From Mycobacterium ahvazicum (GTDB lineage Bacteria; Actinomycetota; Actinomycetes; Mycobacteriales; Mycobacteriaceae), in NCBI RefSeq assembly GCF_900176255.2, contig NZ_FXEG02000002.1, positions 744,001 to 808,000 on the forward strand: 64,000 bases of DNA, in the 5' to 3' direction. Below, in pieces: positions 1 to 9,289 of the stretch. The first letter of the stretch is position 1, and each line of letters opens with the position of its first letter. A program made the position numbers and the translations under genes. The notes under the pieces are model-generated. The model was not told the origin of the DNA. It saw only the letters and a program-made list of their open reading frames with translations, and ran no database searches.

Positions 1-20
1 GAATCGGGGGGTAGCGGCAC
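1..20 (-). CDS. sseA: Thiosulfate sulfurtransferase SseA, first codons only
   Basis: Only the first six codons are inside the window. Read on the minus strand they begin with GTG and give MPLPPD, which resembles the N-terminus I recall for mycobacterial SseA (MPLPADPSP). The gene lies 14 bases beyond the maf stop on the same strand, the position sseA holds after maf in M. tuberculosis. The call rests on synteny and a very short match. Confidence 0.45.
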
Positions 21-34
21 ATGGCAAAGCCTAC

Positions 35-682
35 TCAGCGCCGAGGTTCGGCGTTGTCCGCCCACAGTGCCGCGATGGACACCCCGGCGCGGCGCAGCAG
101 CGCACGTGTCAGCGGCAGCCCAATTCCCACCACGGCCGATGGATCACCGTCGACGCCGTCGATGAACCAGCCGCCCAGGCCGTCCAGGGTGAAGCCGCCG
201 GCGACCCGCAGCGATTCGCCGCCGGCCAGGTAGGCCTCCAGGTCGTCGGGCTCCGGTGTTCCGAAATGCACTGTGGTGATTGATGTTTGCGCTTCGCGAT
301 GGACAATGTCACTGTCCTGCAGCCGGATCACGCAATGGCCGGTGTAGAGCTGGCCGGAGCGCCCGGCCATCGACTGCCAGAGTTGGCGTGCGGCCTCGAC
401 GGATTCCGGCTTGCCGCACAGCGCGCCGTCCAGGTACAGCATCGAATCACAGCCGATCACAACACAATCCGTCGCGACGGCGGCATCCAGTTCGCCGGCC
501 ACCTGCTCGGCCTTGGCCTGGGCCAACGCACCGACCACGTCACCGGGCGCTGCGTCTTGGCCCAGACCGTCGATCAGGCGATCCTCGTCGACGCCGGAGA
601 CCACGACCAGGGGATCGATGCCCGCCTGGCGCAGCACCTTGAGGCGGCCAGCGGAGGCCGACCCCAGCACCACGCGAGTCAT
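35..682 (-). CDS. maf: Maf-family nucleoside triphosphate pyrophosphatase
   Basis: This 215-residue protein is a Maf/HAM1-type nucleotide pyrophosphatase, a family that hydrolyses non-canonical or modified NTPs to NMPs. The N-terminus [18 protein letters not shown] is the family's substrate-binding S-x-S-x-x-R region, and [18 protein letters not shown] matches the central conserved ATDCVV...D...GKP segment. Length is normal for the family. Its ATG overlaps the stop of accE5 by 4 bases, so it is co-transcribed with the acyl-CoA carboxylase genes, as for Rv3282 of M. tuberculosis. The exact nucleotide preferred cannot be read from the sequence. Confidence 0.93.
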   Translation of the reverse strand: MTRVVLGSASAGRLKVLRQAGIDPLVVVSGVDEDRLIDGLGQDAAPGDVVGALAQAKAEQVAGELDAAVATDCVVIGCDSMLYLDGALCGKPESVEAARQLWQSMAGRSGQLYTGHCVIRLQDSDIVHREAQTSITTVHFGTPEPDDLEAYLAGGESLRVAGGFTLDGLGGWFIDGVDGDPSAVVGIGLPLTRALLRRAGVSIAALWADNAEPRR

Positions 683-888
683 CGCTGCATGTGGATGCGT
701 TCCTGCAGGGTGACTCGCTGGTAGTTGCTGATCGCGTAGCGCAGCTTGTCGACCGGAAGCCCCCAGCGGGTCTTTTCCGGTTGCTCGGGCGCCGCGCCAC
801 CCCCGGCACTGCCCAGCACGGTGATCAGCGCGGCCACCTCCGCGGCGGTGGGACGGCCCCGCAGAATCTGGATGTGCGGCTCACTCAT
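679..888 (-). CDS. accE5: Acyl-CoA carboxylase epsilon subunit
   Basis: This 69-residue protein ([21 protein letters not shown]...) matches the small actinobacterial epsilon subunits that bind the biotinylated alpha subunit AccA3 and the beta subunit AccD5 and raise carboxylase activity. It overlaps accD5 upstream (885-888) and maf downstream (679-682) by 4 bases each, a translationally coupled trio. The family is short and poorly conserved, so position is as important as sequence. The C-terminal part ([17 protein letters not shown]) is the more typical region of the family. Confidence 0.9.
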   Translation of the reverse strand: MSEPHIQILRGRPTAAEVAALITVLGSAGGGAAPEQPEKTRWGLPVDKLRYAISNYQRVTLQERIHMQR

Positions 889-2525
889 AGCGGAATGTTC
901 CCGTGCTTCTTCGGTGGCAGGTGGGAGATTTTGCGTTCCAGCAGCCGCAGCGCCGTGGCGATGTAGCCGCGGGTGTGCGACGGCGGGATCACCGAGTCGA
1001 CGTAACCGCGCTCGGCGGCGACGTACGGGTTGACCAACGTGTCCTCGTACTCCTGCTGCAGCTGCAGCCGCAGCTCGTCGACGTCGCGGCCCTCGGCGGC
1101 GGCCTGCTTGAGCTGCTGGCGGTAGACGAAGCCGACCGCACCGGAGGCGCCCATCACGGCGATCTGCGCGGTCGGCCAGGCCAGGTTGACATCGCAGCCC
1201 ATGTCCTTGGAGCCCATGACGCAGTACGCGCCGCCGTAGGCCTTGCGGGTGATGACGGTGATCTTGGGGACGGTGGCCTCACCGTAGGCGTACAGCAGCT
1301 TGGCGCCACGCCGGATGATGCCGTTGTATTCCTGGCCGGTGCCCGGCAGGAAGCCGGGCACATCCACCAGCATGATGATCGGGATGTTGAAGCAGTCGCA
1401 GGTCCGTACGAACCGGGCTGCCTTCTCGGAGGCGTTGATGTCCAGGCAGCCCGCGAACTGAGTGGGCTGGTTGGCCACGATGCCGACCGGCCGGCCGTCG
1501 ACCCGGCCGAATCCGACGACGATGTTCTGCGCGTAACCGCCCTGAACTTCCAGGAATTCGTCGTCGTCGAGGATGCGGGTGATGACCTCGTGCATGTCGT
1601 ACGGCTGGTTGGGCGAGTCCGGGATCAGCGTGTCCAGCTCGAGGTCCTCTTCGGTGAGGTTCTCCTCGATCGGACCCTCCGGGGCCGGCACCGCGTAGCG
1701 GGGCGCGTCGGTGAAGTTGTTGGGCGGCAGGTAGCCCAGCAGGTCGCGGACCCAGTCGAAGGCGTCCTGTTCACCGGAGGCGACGTAGTGCAGCGTGCCC
1801 GACTTGGCCATGTGGGTGTGGGCGCCGCCGAGTTCCTCCATCGTGACGTCCTCGCCGGTGACGGTCTTGATGACGTCGGGCCCGGTGATGAACATCTGGC
1901 TGGTCTGATCGACCATCACGACGAAGTCGGTCAGGGCGGGGGAGTACACGTGCCCGCCGGCAGCGGCGCCCATGATCAGCGAGATCTGCGGGATGACCCC
2001 GGAGGCCAGGATGTTGTTGCGGAAGATGCGGCTGTACAGGCCCAGCGAGACGACGCCTTCCTGGATTCGCGCGCCGGCGCCGTCGTTGATCCCGATCAGT
2101 GGGCGGCCGGTCTTGATGGCCAGCTCCTGGACCTTGACGATCTTTTCGCCGTAGACCTCGCCGAGGCTGCCGCCGAACACCGTGGCGTCCTGGCTGAAGA
2201 TGCACACGTCGCGGCCGTCGATGGTGCCGTACCCGGTGATCACACCGTCGCCGAGCGGGCGGTTGGCTTCCAGGCCGAAGTTGGTGCTTCGGTGCTTGGC
2301 CAGCGCGTCGAGCTCGACGAACGAGTCCTCGTCCAGCAGGGCGAGGATGCGCTCGCGGGCGGTCAGCTTGCCCTTGGCGTGCACCTTCTCGACGGCCTCT
2401 TCACCGACGGGGTGCAACGACTCTTCCCGGCGCTTGTGCAGCTCGGCCAGCTTGCCCGCGGTGGTGTGGATGTCGATGGTGTGCTCGGCAGCGGGTTCCG
2501 CAGTGTGGTCGGTAACGCTCGTCAT
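885..2525 (-). CDS. accD5: Acyl/propionyl-CoA carboxylase beta subunit AccD5
   Basis: This 546-residue carboxyltransferase subunit transfers the carboxyl group from biotin on AccA3 to propionyl- or acetyl-CoA, giving (methyl)malonyl-CoA for lipid synthesis. The N-terminal half carries the first oxyanion-hole region ([19 protein letters not shown]) and the C-terminal half the second ([24 protein letters not shown]). Length agrees with M. tuberculosis AccD5. The ATG has no clear Shine-Dalgarno sequence but sits 8 bases downstream of a TAAGCT -10-like hexamer (2534-2539 on the minus strand), suggesting a leaderless or nearly leaderless message. It heads the accD5-accE5-maf operon and is divergent from the KstD-like gene. 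Confidence 0.97.
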   Translation of the reverse strand: MTSVTDHTAEPAAEHTIDIHTTAGKLAELHKRREESLHPVGEEAVEKVHAKGKLTARERILALLDEDSFVELDALAKHRSTNFGLEANRPLGDGVITGYGTIDGRDVCIFSQDATVFGGSLGEVYGEKIVKVQELAIKTGRPLIGINDGAGARIQEGVVSLGLYSRIFRNNILASGVIPQISLIMGAAAGGHVYSPALTDFVVMVDQTSQMFITGPDVIKTVTGEDVTMEELGGAHTHMAKSGTLHYVASGEQDAFDWVRDLLGYLPPNNFTDAPRYAVPAPEGPIEENLTEEDLELDTLIPDSPNQPYDMHEVITRILDDDEFLEVQGGYAQNIVVGFGRVDGRPVGIVANQPTQFAGCLDINASEKAARFVRTCDCFNIPIIMLVDVPGFLPGTGQEYNGIIRRGAKLLYAYGEATVPKITVITRKAYGGAYCVMGSKDMGCDVNLAWPTAQIAVMGASGAVGFVYRQQLKQAAAEGRDVDELRLQLQQEYEDTLVNPYVAAERGYVDSVIPPSHTRGYIATALRLLERKISHLPPKKHGNIPL

Positions 2526-2533
2526 GGGAGTCG

Positions 2534-2555
2534 AGCTTAGCGGCGGGGGTAGGGT
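2534..2555. promoter_or_regulatory. Back-to-back -10 elements for accD5 and the KstD-like gene
   Basis: Only 39 bases separate the two divergent start codons. On the minus strand TAAGCT (2534-2539) precedes the accD5 ATG by 8 bases. On the plus strand TAGGGT (2550-2555) precedes the KstD-like ATG by 9 bases. Each fits TANNNT, and the spacing implies very short or absent 5' leaders. The promoters would have to overlap physically, so mutual exclusion is likely. No -35 box is obvious for either. Confidence 0.4.
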
Positions 2556-2564
2556 GCGCTGACT

Positions 2565-4145
2565 ATGGGCACGCTGCAGTGGAGTGAAGAGTACGACGTG
2601 CTGGTCGCGGGGTCGGGTGGCGGCGGGGTCACCGGTGCCTACACCGCGGCGCGCGAGGGCCTCGAGGTGCTGCTGGTCGAGGCGACCGGGAAATTCGGTG
2701 GCACGACGGCTTATTCCGGCGGCGGCGGCGTCTGGTTCCCGTGCAACCCGGTGCTGGTGCGCGCGGGCCCCCCGGGCTCATTCGACGACACCATCGAGGA
2801 CGCGCTCACCTACTACCGGGCCGTGGTCGGCGATCGCACGCCCCGCGACCTGCAAGAGACGTTCGTGCGCGGTGGCGCGCCGCTGATCGAGTACCTGGAG
2901 AAAGACCCCAACATCAAGTTCGTGCCGTTGCCCTGGCCGGACTACTACGGCAAGGCGCCCAAGGCGCGCCTGGACGGGCAGCGCCACATCGCCGCGAAGC
3001 CGCTGAAGGTGGCCGCGGCTCCTGAATTGCGCGACGCGATTCGCGGGCCGCTGGACACCGACCGGCTGGGCGCCGAGACGCCGCCCGACTACTACCTCGG
3101 CGGCCGCGCGCTGATCGCGCGTTTCCTCAAGGCCATCGAGCAGTACCCCAGCGCGTCGCTGCGACGCGACACCGCGCTGGTCGAACTGGTGATGTCCGAC
3201 GGGCGGGTCACCGGAGCGATCGTCGAGACCGCCGGCCAGCGCCGCGCGATCCGCACCCGGCTGGGCGTGCTGCTGGCCGCCGGGGGTTTCGAAGCCAACG
3301 AGGAGTTGCGCCGCGCATACGGCGTGCCGGGCGTGGCGCGAGACACCATGGGCGGCCCGGGAAGTCGCGGTCTGGCGCTACAGGCCGGCATCGCCGCGGG
3401 CGCGGCCACCGACCTGCTGGACCAGGCGTGGTGGTCACCGGGGATGACCCATCCCGACGGCCGCTCGGCGTTCGCGCTGTGGTTCACCGGCGGCATCTTC
3501 GTCAACCAGCACGGCAACCGGTTCGTCAACGAGTCACGGGCCTACGACCGGGCCGGGCGCGAGATCATCGCGCAGCTGCAAGACGGCTCAATGTCGTTGC
3601 CGTACTGGATGATCTACGACGACAAGGAAGGCGAGGTGCCGCCGGTCAAGGCCGCCAACGTGTCCATCGTGGAGACCGAGCGCTACGTCGCCGCCGGGCT
3701 GTGGCACACCGCCGACACCCTCGAGGAGCTGGCCGCCAAGATCGGGGTCCCGGGGGATCGGCTGGCCGCAACTGTGGCCCGGTTCAACGGTTTTGCCGCA
3801 TCCGGCGTCGACGAAGACTTCGGCCGCGGCGACGAGGCCTTCGACCGCGCCTTCTCGGCGGGCGCATCGCCGCTGGTGCCCATCGACTCACCGCCGTATC
3901 ACGCGGCCCAGTTCGGTCTGTCCGACCTGGGCACCAAGGGCGGCCTGCGCACCGACACCGCGGCGCGGGTGCTCGACACCTCGGGCAACCCCATCCCCGG
4001 TCTGTACGCGGCGGGCAACACGATGGCCGCACCCAGCGGGCTGGCGTATCCCGGCGGCGGCAACCCGATCGGGACCAGCATGCTGTTCAGCCACCTGGCG
4101 GCGCTGGACATGCGAGACCGCCGGCACGCAGCTGCAGCCCTCTAG
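2565..4145 (+). CDS. KstD-like FAD-dependent 3-ketosteroid/fumarate-reductase family dehydrogenase
   Basis: This 526-residue flavoprotein belongs to the FAD-binding-2 family of 3-ketosteroid delta-1-dehydrogenases and fumarate reductases. Residues 8-50 form the dinucleotide fold ([19 protein letters not shown], then [13 protein letters not shown]), and the C-terminus carries the second FAD contact ([10 protein letters not shown]...[13 protein letters not shown]). The tyrosine and glycines of the YPGGG segment match the place of the C-terminal catalytic Tyr/Gly in KstD enzymes. It lies between accD5 and birA, which I recall as adjacent in M. tuberculosis, so it is an insertion relative to that genome. 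birA begins 11 bases after its stop. Steroid substrate is an inference; other enone dehydrogenations are possible. Confidence 0.8.
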   Translation: MGTLQWSEEYDVLVAGSGGGGVTGAYTAAREGLEVLLVEATGKFGGTTAYSGGGGVWFPCNPVLVRAGPPGSFDDTIEDALTYYRAVVGDRTPRDLQETFVRGGAPLIEYLEKDPNIKFVPLPWPDYYGKAPKARLDGQRHIAAKPLKVAAAPELRDAIRGPLDTDRLGAETPPDYYLGGRALIARFLKAIEQYPSASLRRDTALVELVMSDGRVTGAIVETAGQRRAIRTRLGVLLAAGGFEANEELRRAYGVPGVARDTMGGPGSRGLALQAGIAAGAATDLLDQAWWSPGMTHPDGRSAFALWFTGGIFVNQHGNRFVNESRAYDRAGREIIAQLQDGSMSLPYWMIYDDKEGEVPPVKAANVSIVETERYVAAGLWHTADTLEELAAKIGVPGDRLAATVARFNGFAASGVDEDFGRGDEAFDRAFSAGASPLVPIDSPPYHAAQFGLSDLGTKGGLRTDTAARVLDTSGNPIPGLYAAGNTMAAPSGLAYPGGGNPIGTSMLFSHLAALDMRDRRHAAAAL

Positions 4146-4149
4146 GCTG
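4144..4149 (+). promoter_or_regulatory. -10 element of a probable leaderless birA transcript
   Basis: TAGGCT fits TANNNT and stands 7 bases before the birA ATG, the spacing seen when transcription starts at the A of the start codon. It overlaps the stop codon of the preceding gene. No convincing Shine-Dalgarno sequence precedes birA, which supports this reading. Confidence 0.45.
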
Positions 4150-4156
4150 GACGTCG

Positions 4157-4963
4157 ATGGATCGCGACTCATTGAGGCCGCCGCTGGATGCGGCCGCGCT
4201 GCGCACCGAGCTCGTCGGGACTGGATTGGGTTGGCGGCGACTCGATGTCATCGAGCAGACCGGTTCCACGAACGCCGATCTACTGGCTCGCGCCGCCGAC
4301 GGCACCGACGTCGCCGGAGCGGTGCTGATCGCCGAACACCAGACCGCCGGTCGCGGACGGCACGGCCGTGCCTGGTCGGCGTCGCCGCGGGCACAGATCA
4401 CGATGTCGGTCGCGGTGAGCGTCGTCGACGTCCCGGTCACCGGGTGGGGCTGGCTGCCGCTGGCCACCGGGGTGGCGCTGGTCGACGCTGTGGCCCCGCT
4501 GCTGCAGGGGGTGGAACTCGGCCTCAAGTGGCCCAACGACGTGCTGGCCGGGGGTGGCAAGCTGGCCGGGATCCTGGCCGAGGTGTCGCGCCCTGTCGTG
4601 GTAATTGGCTTGGGGCTCAACGTGACTCAGGCGCCTGAGGAGGTCGGCGGGCCGGGGGCGACCTCGTTGCTCGACCTGGGCGTGGCCGCCCCCGACCGCG
4701 ATCAGCTCCTGCGCGCGGTGCTGCGCGAACTCGGCGGCCGGATCGTCGCGTGGCAGGCCGCTCGCGGGGCCGACTGGCAGTTAGCCGCCGACTACCGGGC
4801 ACGCAGCCTGACCATCGGCACCCGGGTGCGCGCCCAGCTGCCCGGCGGTAAGGAAATCGTCGGGACTGCCAGCGGAATCGACGATCACGGCCGGCTGTGT
4901 TTGGAGACCGGCAACGAGACCGTCGTCGTTTCTGCCGGTGACGTCGTGCATTTGCGGGGCTAA
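4157..4963 (+). CDS. birA: Biotin--[acetyl-CoA carboxylase] ligase BirA
   Basis: This enzyme activates biotin to biotinyl-AMP and attaches it to the biotin carboxyl carrier domain of acyl-CoA carboxylase alpha subunits, which fits its place near accD5/accE5. The 268-residue protein has the ligase motifs GSTN (about 36-39), GRGRHG (65-70, the adenylate-binding loop) and KWPNDVL (124-130), followed by the small C-terminal SH3-like domain. There is no N-terminal helix-turn-helix, so it is a monofunctional ligase, unlike E. coli BirA. The start is the ATG at 4157, which gives the usual mycobacterial length. The frame is open further upstream but there reads antisense to good sequence of the neighbouring gene. 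Confidence 0.95.
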   Translation: MDRDSLRPPLDAAALRTELVGTGLGWRRLDVIEQTGSTNADLLARAADGTDVAGAVLIAEHQTAGRGRHGRAWSASPRAQITMSVAVSVVDVPVTGWGWLPLATGVALVDAVAPLLQGVELGLKWPNDVLAGGGKLAGILAEVSRPVVVIGLGLNVTQAPEEVGGPGATSLLDLGVAAPDRDQLLRAVLRELGGRIVAWQAARGADWQLAADYRARSLTIGTRVRAQLPGGKEIVGTASGIDDHGRLCLETGNETVVVSAGDVVHLRG

Positions 4964-4966
4964 TGT
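4961..4966 (+). promoter_or_regulatory. -10 element of a probable leaderless transcript for the PH-domain gene
   Basis: TAATGT overlaps the birA stop codon and lies 6 bases before the next ATG (4973), the leaderless arrangement. The same layout occurs at the preceding gene junction. Confidence 0.4.
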
Positions 4967-4972
4967 CGCCAC

Positions 4973-5491
4973 ATGAGCTATCCCGACAACGCCCTGGCCG
5001 CCGGCGAACAGGTTGTCATACATCGCCATCCGCACTGGAAGCGATTGATCTGGCCGGTGGTGATTTTCATCCTGGTGACCGGGCTGGCGGCGTTCGGGTC
5101 GGGCTACGTCAACTCCACGCACTGGGAGCAGCTGGCCAAGAACATCATCCACGGCGTCATCTGGGGGATCTGGTTGGTGATAGTCGGCTGGCTGACGCTG
5201 TTTCCGTTCTTGACTTGGCTCACCACACATTTCGTGGTCACCAATCGCCGGGTGATGTATCGCCACGGATTGCTGACCCGCAGCGGTATCGATATCCCGC
5301 TCGCGCGGATTAACAGCGTGGAATTCCGGGACAAGATTTGGGAACGGCCGTTTCGCACCGGGACACTGATTATCGAGTCGGCGTCACAAGATCCGTTGGA
5401 GTTCTACAACATTCCGCGGCTGCGCGAGGTGCACGCGCTGCTGTATCACGAAGTCTTCGACACCCTGGGTTCCGAGGAGTCGCCGAGCTGA
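4973..5491 (+). CDS. Membrane protein with bacterial PH domain (Rv3278c-like)
   Basis: This 172-residue protein has two hydrophobic segments (about residues 24-43, LIWPVVIFILVTGLAAFGSG, and 57-84, IIHGVIWGIWLVIVGWLTLFPFL) followed by a cytoplasmic bPH_2-type domain (TTHFVVTNRRVMYRHGLLTRSGIDIPLARINSVEF). Proteins of this family are membrane anchored and of unknown role; the VTNRRV...R-G and I-V-F elements are the family signature. It follows birA with 9 bases between and corresponds to Rv3278c. Its 3' end overlaps the convergent GtrA-like gene by 46 bases. Confidence 0.85.
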   Translation: MSYPDNALAAGEQVVIHRHPHWKRLIWPVVIFILVTGLAAFGSGYVNSTHWEQLAKNIIHGVIWGIWLVIVGWLTLFPFLTWLTTHFVVTNRRVMYRHGLLTRSGIDIPLARINSVEFRDKIWERPFRTGTLIIESASQDPLEFYNIPRLREVHALLYHEVFDTLGSEESPS

Positions 5492-6153
5492 TTGATCCGG
5501 CTGCGCCGGTTGCGCCAGGCGCGCAGCAGGGTGACGTTGCCGGACTCGACCTCGTCCTCGAACACCTCGGCGATCCCGCCCGCGGTGAGCGCGGATTCGA
5601 TTGCCTTCTCGGGGTTGCGGGCGAACTGGTCGGGGAACACCCAGCGCCGGAACGCCCAGAAGCGGAAGGCCATCTGCAGCAGGTTGCCGATGATGTAGGC
5701 GGAGATGAAGTCGGCGATGTTCTCCACGGTCAGCGACACCATCGGTTCGCGCAGCTGCAGCACGTAGCTGGAGACCCACAGCGGCGCCATGCTCAGCAGC
5801 ACGCCCACGCCGCTGAACGCGAAGAACAGCAGCGCTTCGTGGTGGCGCTCGCGACCGCCGCGGTCGCGGAAGCTCCACTCGCGGTTCAGCACGTAGGACG
5901 CGATGACCGCGACAATGCCCGCGATCACCTTCGCCGTCACCGGCTTGGTATCGAGAATCGTCAGCTTGAGCGTGTAGAAAATTGCCGAGTCGATGATGAA
6001 GGTGGTGCCCCCGACGATGGCAAATTTGATGAATTCATGATGGCGCTGTGCATAGGGCTGAAAAGCCCGGGGCAAGCGCGCGATTGTGGCATCGGCAAAG
6101 GACACAACACGTGAGTGTACGGACGGACTCGAAAACGGCGCAAAATGGTACAT
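5446..6153 (-). CDS. GtrA-family membrane protein (Rv3277-like)
   Basis: This protein of up to 235 residues carries the GtrA domain, with four predicted membrane segments starting at FIKFAIVGGTTFIIDSAIFYTL and including the conserved SYVLNREWSF element between segments 2 and 3. GtrA proteins are thought to move polyprenyl-linked sugars across the membrane or to assist such flippases, which suits a genome region rich in cell-wall sugar genes. The first ATG is at 6153, but a GTG at 6105 (VSFADATIARLP...) would still keep the whole domain and leaves more room for divergent promoters, so the start is uncertain. The substrate is unknown. Confidence 0.85.
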   Translation of the reverse strand: MYHFAPFSSPSVHSRVVSFADATIARLPRAFQPYAQRHHEFIKFAIVGGTTFIIDSAIFYTLKLTILDTKPVTAKVIAGIVAVIASYVLNREWSFRDRGGRERHHEALLFFAFSGVGVLLSMAPLWVSSYVLQLREPMVSLTVENIADFISAYIIGNLLQMAFRFWAFRRWVFPDQFARNPEKAIESALTAGGIAEVFEDEVESGNVTLLRAWRNRRSRINQLGDSSEPRVSKTS

Positions 6154-6216
6154 AACGATTTCGCGTCACGGCCGGTCAACACGCCTTCAACCAAGGAACC
6201 AGTGTGCCGTGACACC

Positions 6217-7440
6217 ATGATGGCCGTGCCGAGTACACGCAGCCCGTTGGTCGCCATGGTCGGCGGCGGTCAACTAGCCCGGATGACGCACCAGGCCGCG
6301 ATCGCGCTGGGGCAGAGCCTGCGGGTGCTGGCGTTGGCCGCCGACGAGCCTGCCGCCCAGGTCACCCCCGATGTGATGATCGGCTCGCACACCGATCTGG
6401 ACGATCTGCGCCGGGTCGCCGCCGGCGCCGACGTGCTGACCTTCGACCACGAACACGTCCCGACGGAACTGCTGGAGAAGCTGGTCGCCGACGGTGTCAA
6501 TGTGGCACCGCCACCGCAGGCTTTGGTGCACGCCCAGGACAAGCTGGTGATGCGCCGCCGGCTGGAGGCCCTGGGTGCCGCGGTGCCGCGCTATCTCGGC
6601 CTGGATTCCCTCGATCGCCTCGACGAAGTGGACGCCTTCGTGAGCCGTGTCGACGCCCCGCTGGTGGTCAAGGCGGCCCGCGGAGGCTACGACGGCCGGG
6701 GGGTGCGGCTGGCACGCGACCTGGCGGATGCGCGCGAGATCACCCGCGCCTACCTGGCCGACGGCGTACCGGTGGTGCTCGAGGAACGGGTCGAACTGCG
6801 TCGTGAATTGTCCGCGCTGGTGGCCCGCTCGCCGTTCGGTCAGGGTGCGGCGTGGCCGGTGGTGGAAACGGTGCAGGCCGACGGCATCTGCGTGCAGGTG
6901 ATCGCGCCCGCGCCCGAGCTGCCCGAGGGCGTGGCCGCGACCGCACAGCAGCTGGCGCTTCGGCTGGCGGCCGAACTCGGCGTGGTCGGTGTGCTCGCTG
7001 TCGAGCTGTTCGAGACGACGAGCGGCGCGCTGCTGGTCAACGAGCTCGCGATGCGGCCGCACAACTCCGGGCACTGGACGATGGACGGTTCGCGCACCAG
7101 CCAGTTCGAGCAGCATCTGCGGGCGGTGCTGGACTATCCGCTCGGCGACACCGATGCCGTCGCGCCGGTGACCGTGATGGCCAATGTGCTGGGGGCTGCG
7201 CGCACCCCGGACATGACCGTCGACGAGCGGTTGCACCACCTGTACGCGCGCATGCCCGACGCGCGCGTGCACCTCTACGGCAAGGACGAGCGGCCGGGCC
7301 GCAAGGTCGGGCACATCAATTTCCTGGGCGACCAGGGCGCTGGGGTCGCCCAGGTGCCGAAGCTTCGTGAACGCGCCGAGCTGGCGGCACACTGGTTGTC
7401 ACACGGGCAGTGGTCGGACGGATGGGATCCACACGCATGA
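6217..7440 (+). CDS. purK: N5-carboxyaminoimidazole ribonucleotide synthase PurK
   Basis: PurK uses ATP and bicarbonate to carboxylate 5-aminoimidazole ribonucleotide at N5 in purine synthesis. The protein (about 407 residues) shows the N-terminal Rossmann start [17 protein letters not shown] and the ATP-grasp core ([14 protein letters not shown], with later [16 protein letters not shown] and [17 protein letters not shown]). The start was chosen at the MMAV pair (6217/6220), which leaves about 12 residues before the Rossmann strand. Upstream in-frame codons lack family similarity. Its stop overlaps the purE start by 4 bases (ATGA), so the two steps of CAIR formation are translationally coupled. 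Confidence 0.95.
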   Translation: MMAVPSTRSPLVAMVGGGQLARMTHQAAIALGQSLRVLALAADEPAAQVTPDVMIGSHTDLDDLRRVAAGADVLTFDHEHVPTELLEKLVADGVNVAPPPQALVHAQDKLVMRRRLEALGAAVPRYLGLDSLDRLDEVDAFVSRVDAPLVVKAARGGYDGRGVRLARDLADAREITRAYLADGVPVVLEERVELRRELSALVARSPFGQGAAWPVVETVQADGICVQVIAPAPELPEGVAATAQQLALRLAAELGVVGVLAVELFETTSGALLVNELAMRPHNSGHWTMDGSRTSQFEQHLRAVLDYPLGDTDAVAPVTVMANVLGAARTPDMTVDERLHHLYARMPDARVHLYGKDERPGRKVGHINFLGDQGAGVAQVPKLRERAELAAHWLSHGQWSDGWDPHA

Positions 7441-7952
7441 GTAGCAACCCCCGCGTCGGGGTGATCATGGGCAGCGACAGCGACTGGTCGGTGATGGCCG
7501 ACGCCGCCGCGGCGCTGGCCGAGTTCGGCATCCCCGCCGAGGTCCGGGTGGTCTCGGCGCATCGCACCCCGGGTGTGATGTTCGACTACGCCCGCGGCGC
7601 GGCCGACCGCGGCATCGAGGTGATCATCGCGGGCGCCGGGGGCGCTGCCCACCTGCCCGGCATGGTCGCGTCCGCGACACCGCTGCCGGTGATCGGGGTG
7701 CCGGTGCCGCTGGGCCGGCTGGACGGCCTGGACTCGCTGCTGTCGATCGTGCAGATGCCCGCCGGCGTGCCGGTGGCCACGGTCTCGATCGGCGGGGCCC
7801 GCAACGCGGGTCTGCTGGCGGTGCGGATTCTCGGCTCGTCCGACCCCGCGCTGCGGGCCCGGATCGTGGCGTTCCAGGAGCAGCTGGCCGACAGCGTGCG
7901 GGCCAAGGATGAGGCCCTGCAAGAGCTCCAGGGTAAAGTTACCGGCGAGTAG
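7437..7952 (+). CDS. purE: N5-CAIR mutase PurE, catalytic subunit
   Basis: PurE rearranges N5-CAIR to CAIR, the step after PurK. The 171-residue class I protein shows [14 protein letters not shown] (phosphate-binding Ser and Asp), VVSAHRTP (catalytic His) and the [11 protein letters not shown] loop. The ATG at 7437 overlaps the purK stop and gives family length; an earlier in-frame start would reach back into purK. It is followed after 23 bases by fadE25 in the same orientation. Confidence 0.96.
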   Translation: MSSNPRVGVIMGSDSDWSVMADAAAALAEFGIPAEVRVVSAHRTPGVMFDYARGAADRGIEVIIAGAGGAAHLPGMVASATPLPVIGVPVPLGRLDGLDSLLSIVQMPAGVPVATVSIGGARNAGLLAVRILGSSDPALRARIVAFQEQLADSVRAKDEALQELQGKVTGE

Positions 7953-7975
7953 CAAGAGGGCTAGGAGATCTCACG

Positions 7976-9145
7976 ATGGCTGGATGGGCCGGACACCCCG
8001 ACTTCGATCTGTTCCAATTGCCCGAAGAGCACCAGGAGTTGCGGGCGGCGATTCGGGCGCTGGCGGAAAAGGAAATCGCGCCGCACGCCGCGGACGTGGA
8101 TGAGAATGCCCGGTTCCCGCAGGAGGCGCTGGACGCGCTGAACGCCTCGGGCTTCAACGCGGTGCATGTGCCCGAGGAGTACGGCGGTCAGGGCGCGGAC
8201 TCGGTGGCGGCGTGCATCGTGATCGAGGAGGTCGCCCGGGTCGACGCGTCGGCGTCGTTGATCCCGGCGGTGAACAAGCTCGGCACGATGGGCCTGATCC
8301 TGCGCGGTTCGGACGATTTGAAGAAGCAGGTCTTGCCGTCGATCGCTGATGGCACCGCAATGGCGTCGTATGCGCTGTCCGAGCGCGAAGCCGGCAGCGA
8401 CGCGGCCTCGATGCGCACCCGCGCCAAGGCCGACGGGGACGACTGGATTCTCAACGGCGCCAAGTGCTGGATCACCAACGGCGGCAAGTCGAGCTGGTAC
8501 ACCGTGATGGCGGTGACCGATCCGGACAAGGGCGCCAACGGTATCTCGTCGTTCATGGTGCACAAGGACGACGAGGGGTTCACCGTCGGGCCCAAGGAGC
8601 GCAAGCTGGGCATCAAGGGTTCACCGACCACCGAGCTCTACTTCGAGAACTGCCGCATCCCGGGCGACCGGATGATCGGCGAGCCCGGTACCGGCTTCAA
8701 GACGGCGCTGGCCACGTTGGATCACACCCGCCCGACCATCGGCGCCCAAGCCGTGGGGATCGCCCAGGGCGCGGTCGACGCGGCCATCGCCTACACCAAG
8801 GACCGCAAACAGTTCGGCGAATCGATCAGCAGCTTCCAGGGTGTGCAGTTCATGCTGGCCGACATGGCGATGAAGGTGGAAGCCGCTCGGCTGATGGTCT
8901 ACAGCGCCGCGGCGCGGGCCGAGCGTGGCGAGTCGAATCTGGGCTTCATCTCGGCGGCGTCGAAATGCTTTGCCTCCGATGTCGCGATGGAGGTCACCAC
9001 CGACGCCGTGCAGCTGTTCGGCGGCGCCGGCTACACCGTCGACTTCCCCGTCGAGCGGATGATGCGCGACGCCAAAATCACCCAGATCTACGAGGGCACC
9101 AACCAGATCCAGCGCGTGGTGATGTCACGGGCGTTGCTGCGCTGA
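7976..9145 (+). CDS. fadE25: Acyl-CoA dehydrogenase FadE25
   Basis: This 389-residue protein is an FAD-dependent acyl-CoA dehydrogenase that introduces the alpha-beta double bond in acyl-CoA oxidation. It has the N-terminal helical domain, the middle beta domain (YALSEREAGSDAASM, KCWITNGGKSSWYTVMAV) and the C-terminal helical domain ending QIYEGTNQIQRVVMSRALLR, where the Glu of YEGT is the catalytic base position of this family. A Shine-Dalgarno-like AGGAG lies about 11 bases before the ATG. It is probably the last gene of a purK-purE-fadE25 unit, the same order as Rv3276c-Rv3274c. The chain-length preference is not visible. Confidence 0.93.
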   Translation: MAGWAGHPDFDLFQLPEEHQELRAAIRALAEKEIAPHAADVDENARFPQEALDALNASGFNAVHVPEEYGGQGADSVAACIVIEEVARVDASASLIPAVNKLGTMGLILRGSDDLKKQVLPSIADGTAMASYALSEREAGSDAASMRTRAKADGDDWILNGAKCWITNGGKSSWYTVMAVTDPDKGANGISSFMVHKDDEGFTVGPKERKLGIKGSPTTELYFENCRIPGDRMIGEPGTGFKTALATLDHTRPTIGAQAVGIAQGAVDAAIAYTKDRKQFGESISSFQGVQFMLADMAMKVEAARLMVYSAAARAERGESNLGFISAASKCFASDVAMEVTTDAVQLFGGAGYTVDFPVERMMRDAKITQIYEGTNQIQRVVMSRALLR

Positions 9146-9163
9146 ACTTGTGCCGGGACCCGT

Positions 9164-9169
9164 TAGCCT
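9164..9169 (+). promoter_or_regulatory. Possible -10 element before the PP2C/kinase/receiver operon
   Basis: The 144-base gap between fadE25 and the phosphatase gene contains TAGCCT, matching TANNNT, about 120 bases before the ATG. A GGGTAG sequence nearer the gene (about 9232) resembles a SigF-type -10, but I find no GTTT -35 partner at the right distance. Both are weak calls. Confidence 0.25.
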
Positions 9170-9289
9170 CACATTCAGCTCAACTAATAAGATCGAGCGC
9201 TACGACCAAGCTCAGCGTGTGCCGTTCGGAGGGTAGCGGCCACGCGTAGCGCCGAATGAGCAGGTTACGACTGCGGCAAGGGGTGCGGA

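Noticed and set aside
903..2540. 545-codon open frame antisense to accD5
   Set aside because: The composition (Val/Asp/His/Gly-rich) is that of an antisense shadow, and the accD5 frame is intact and fully motif-bearing.
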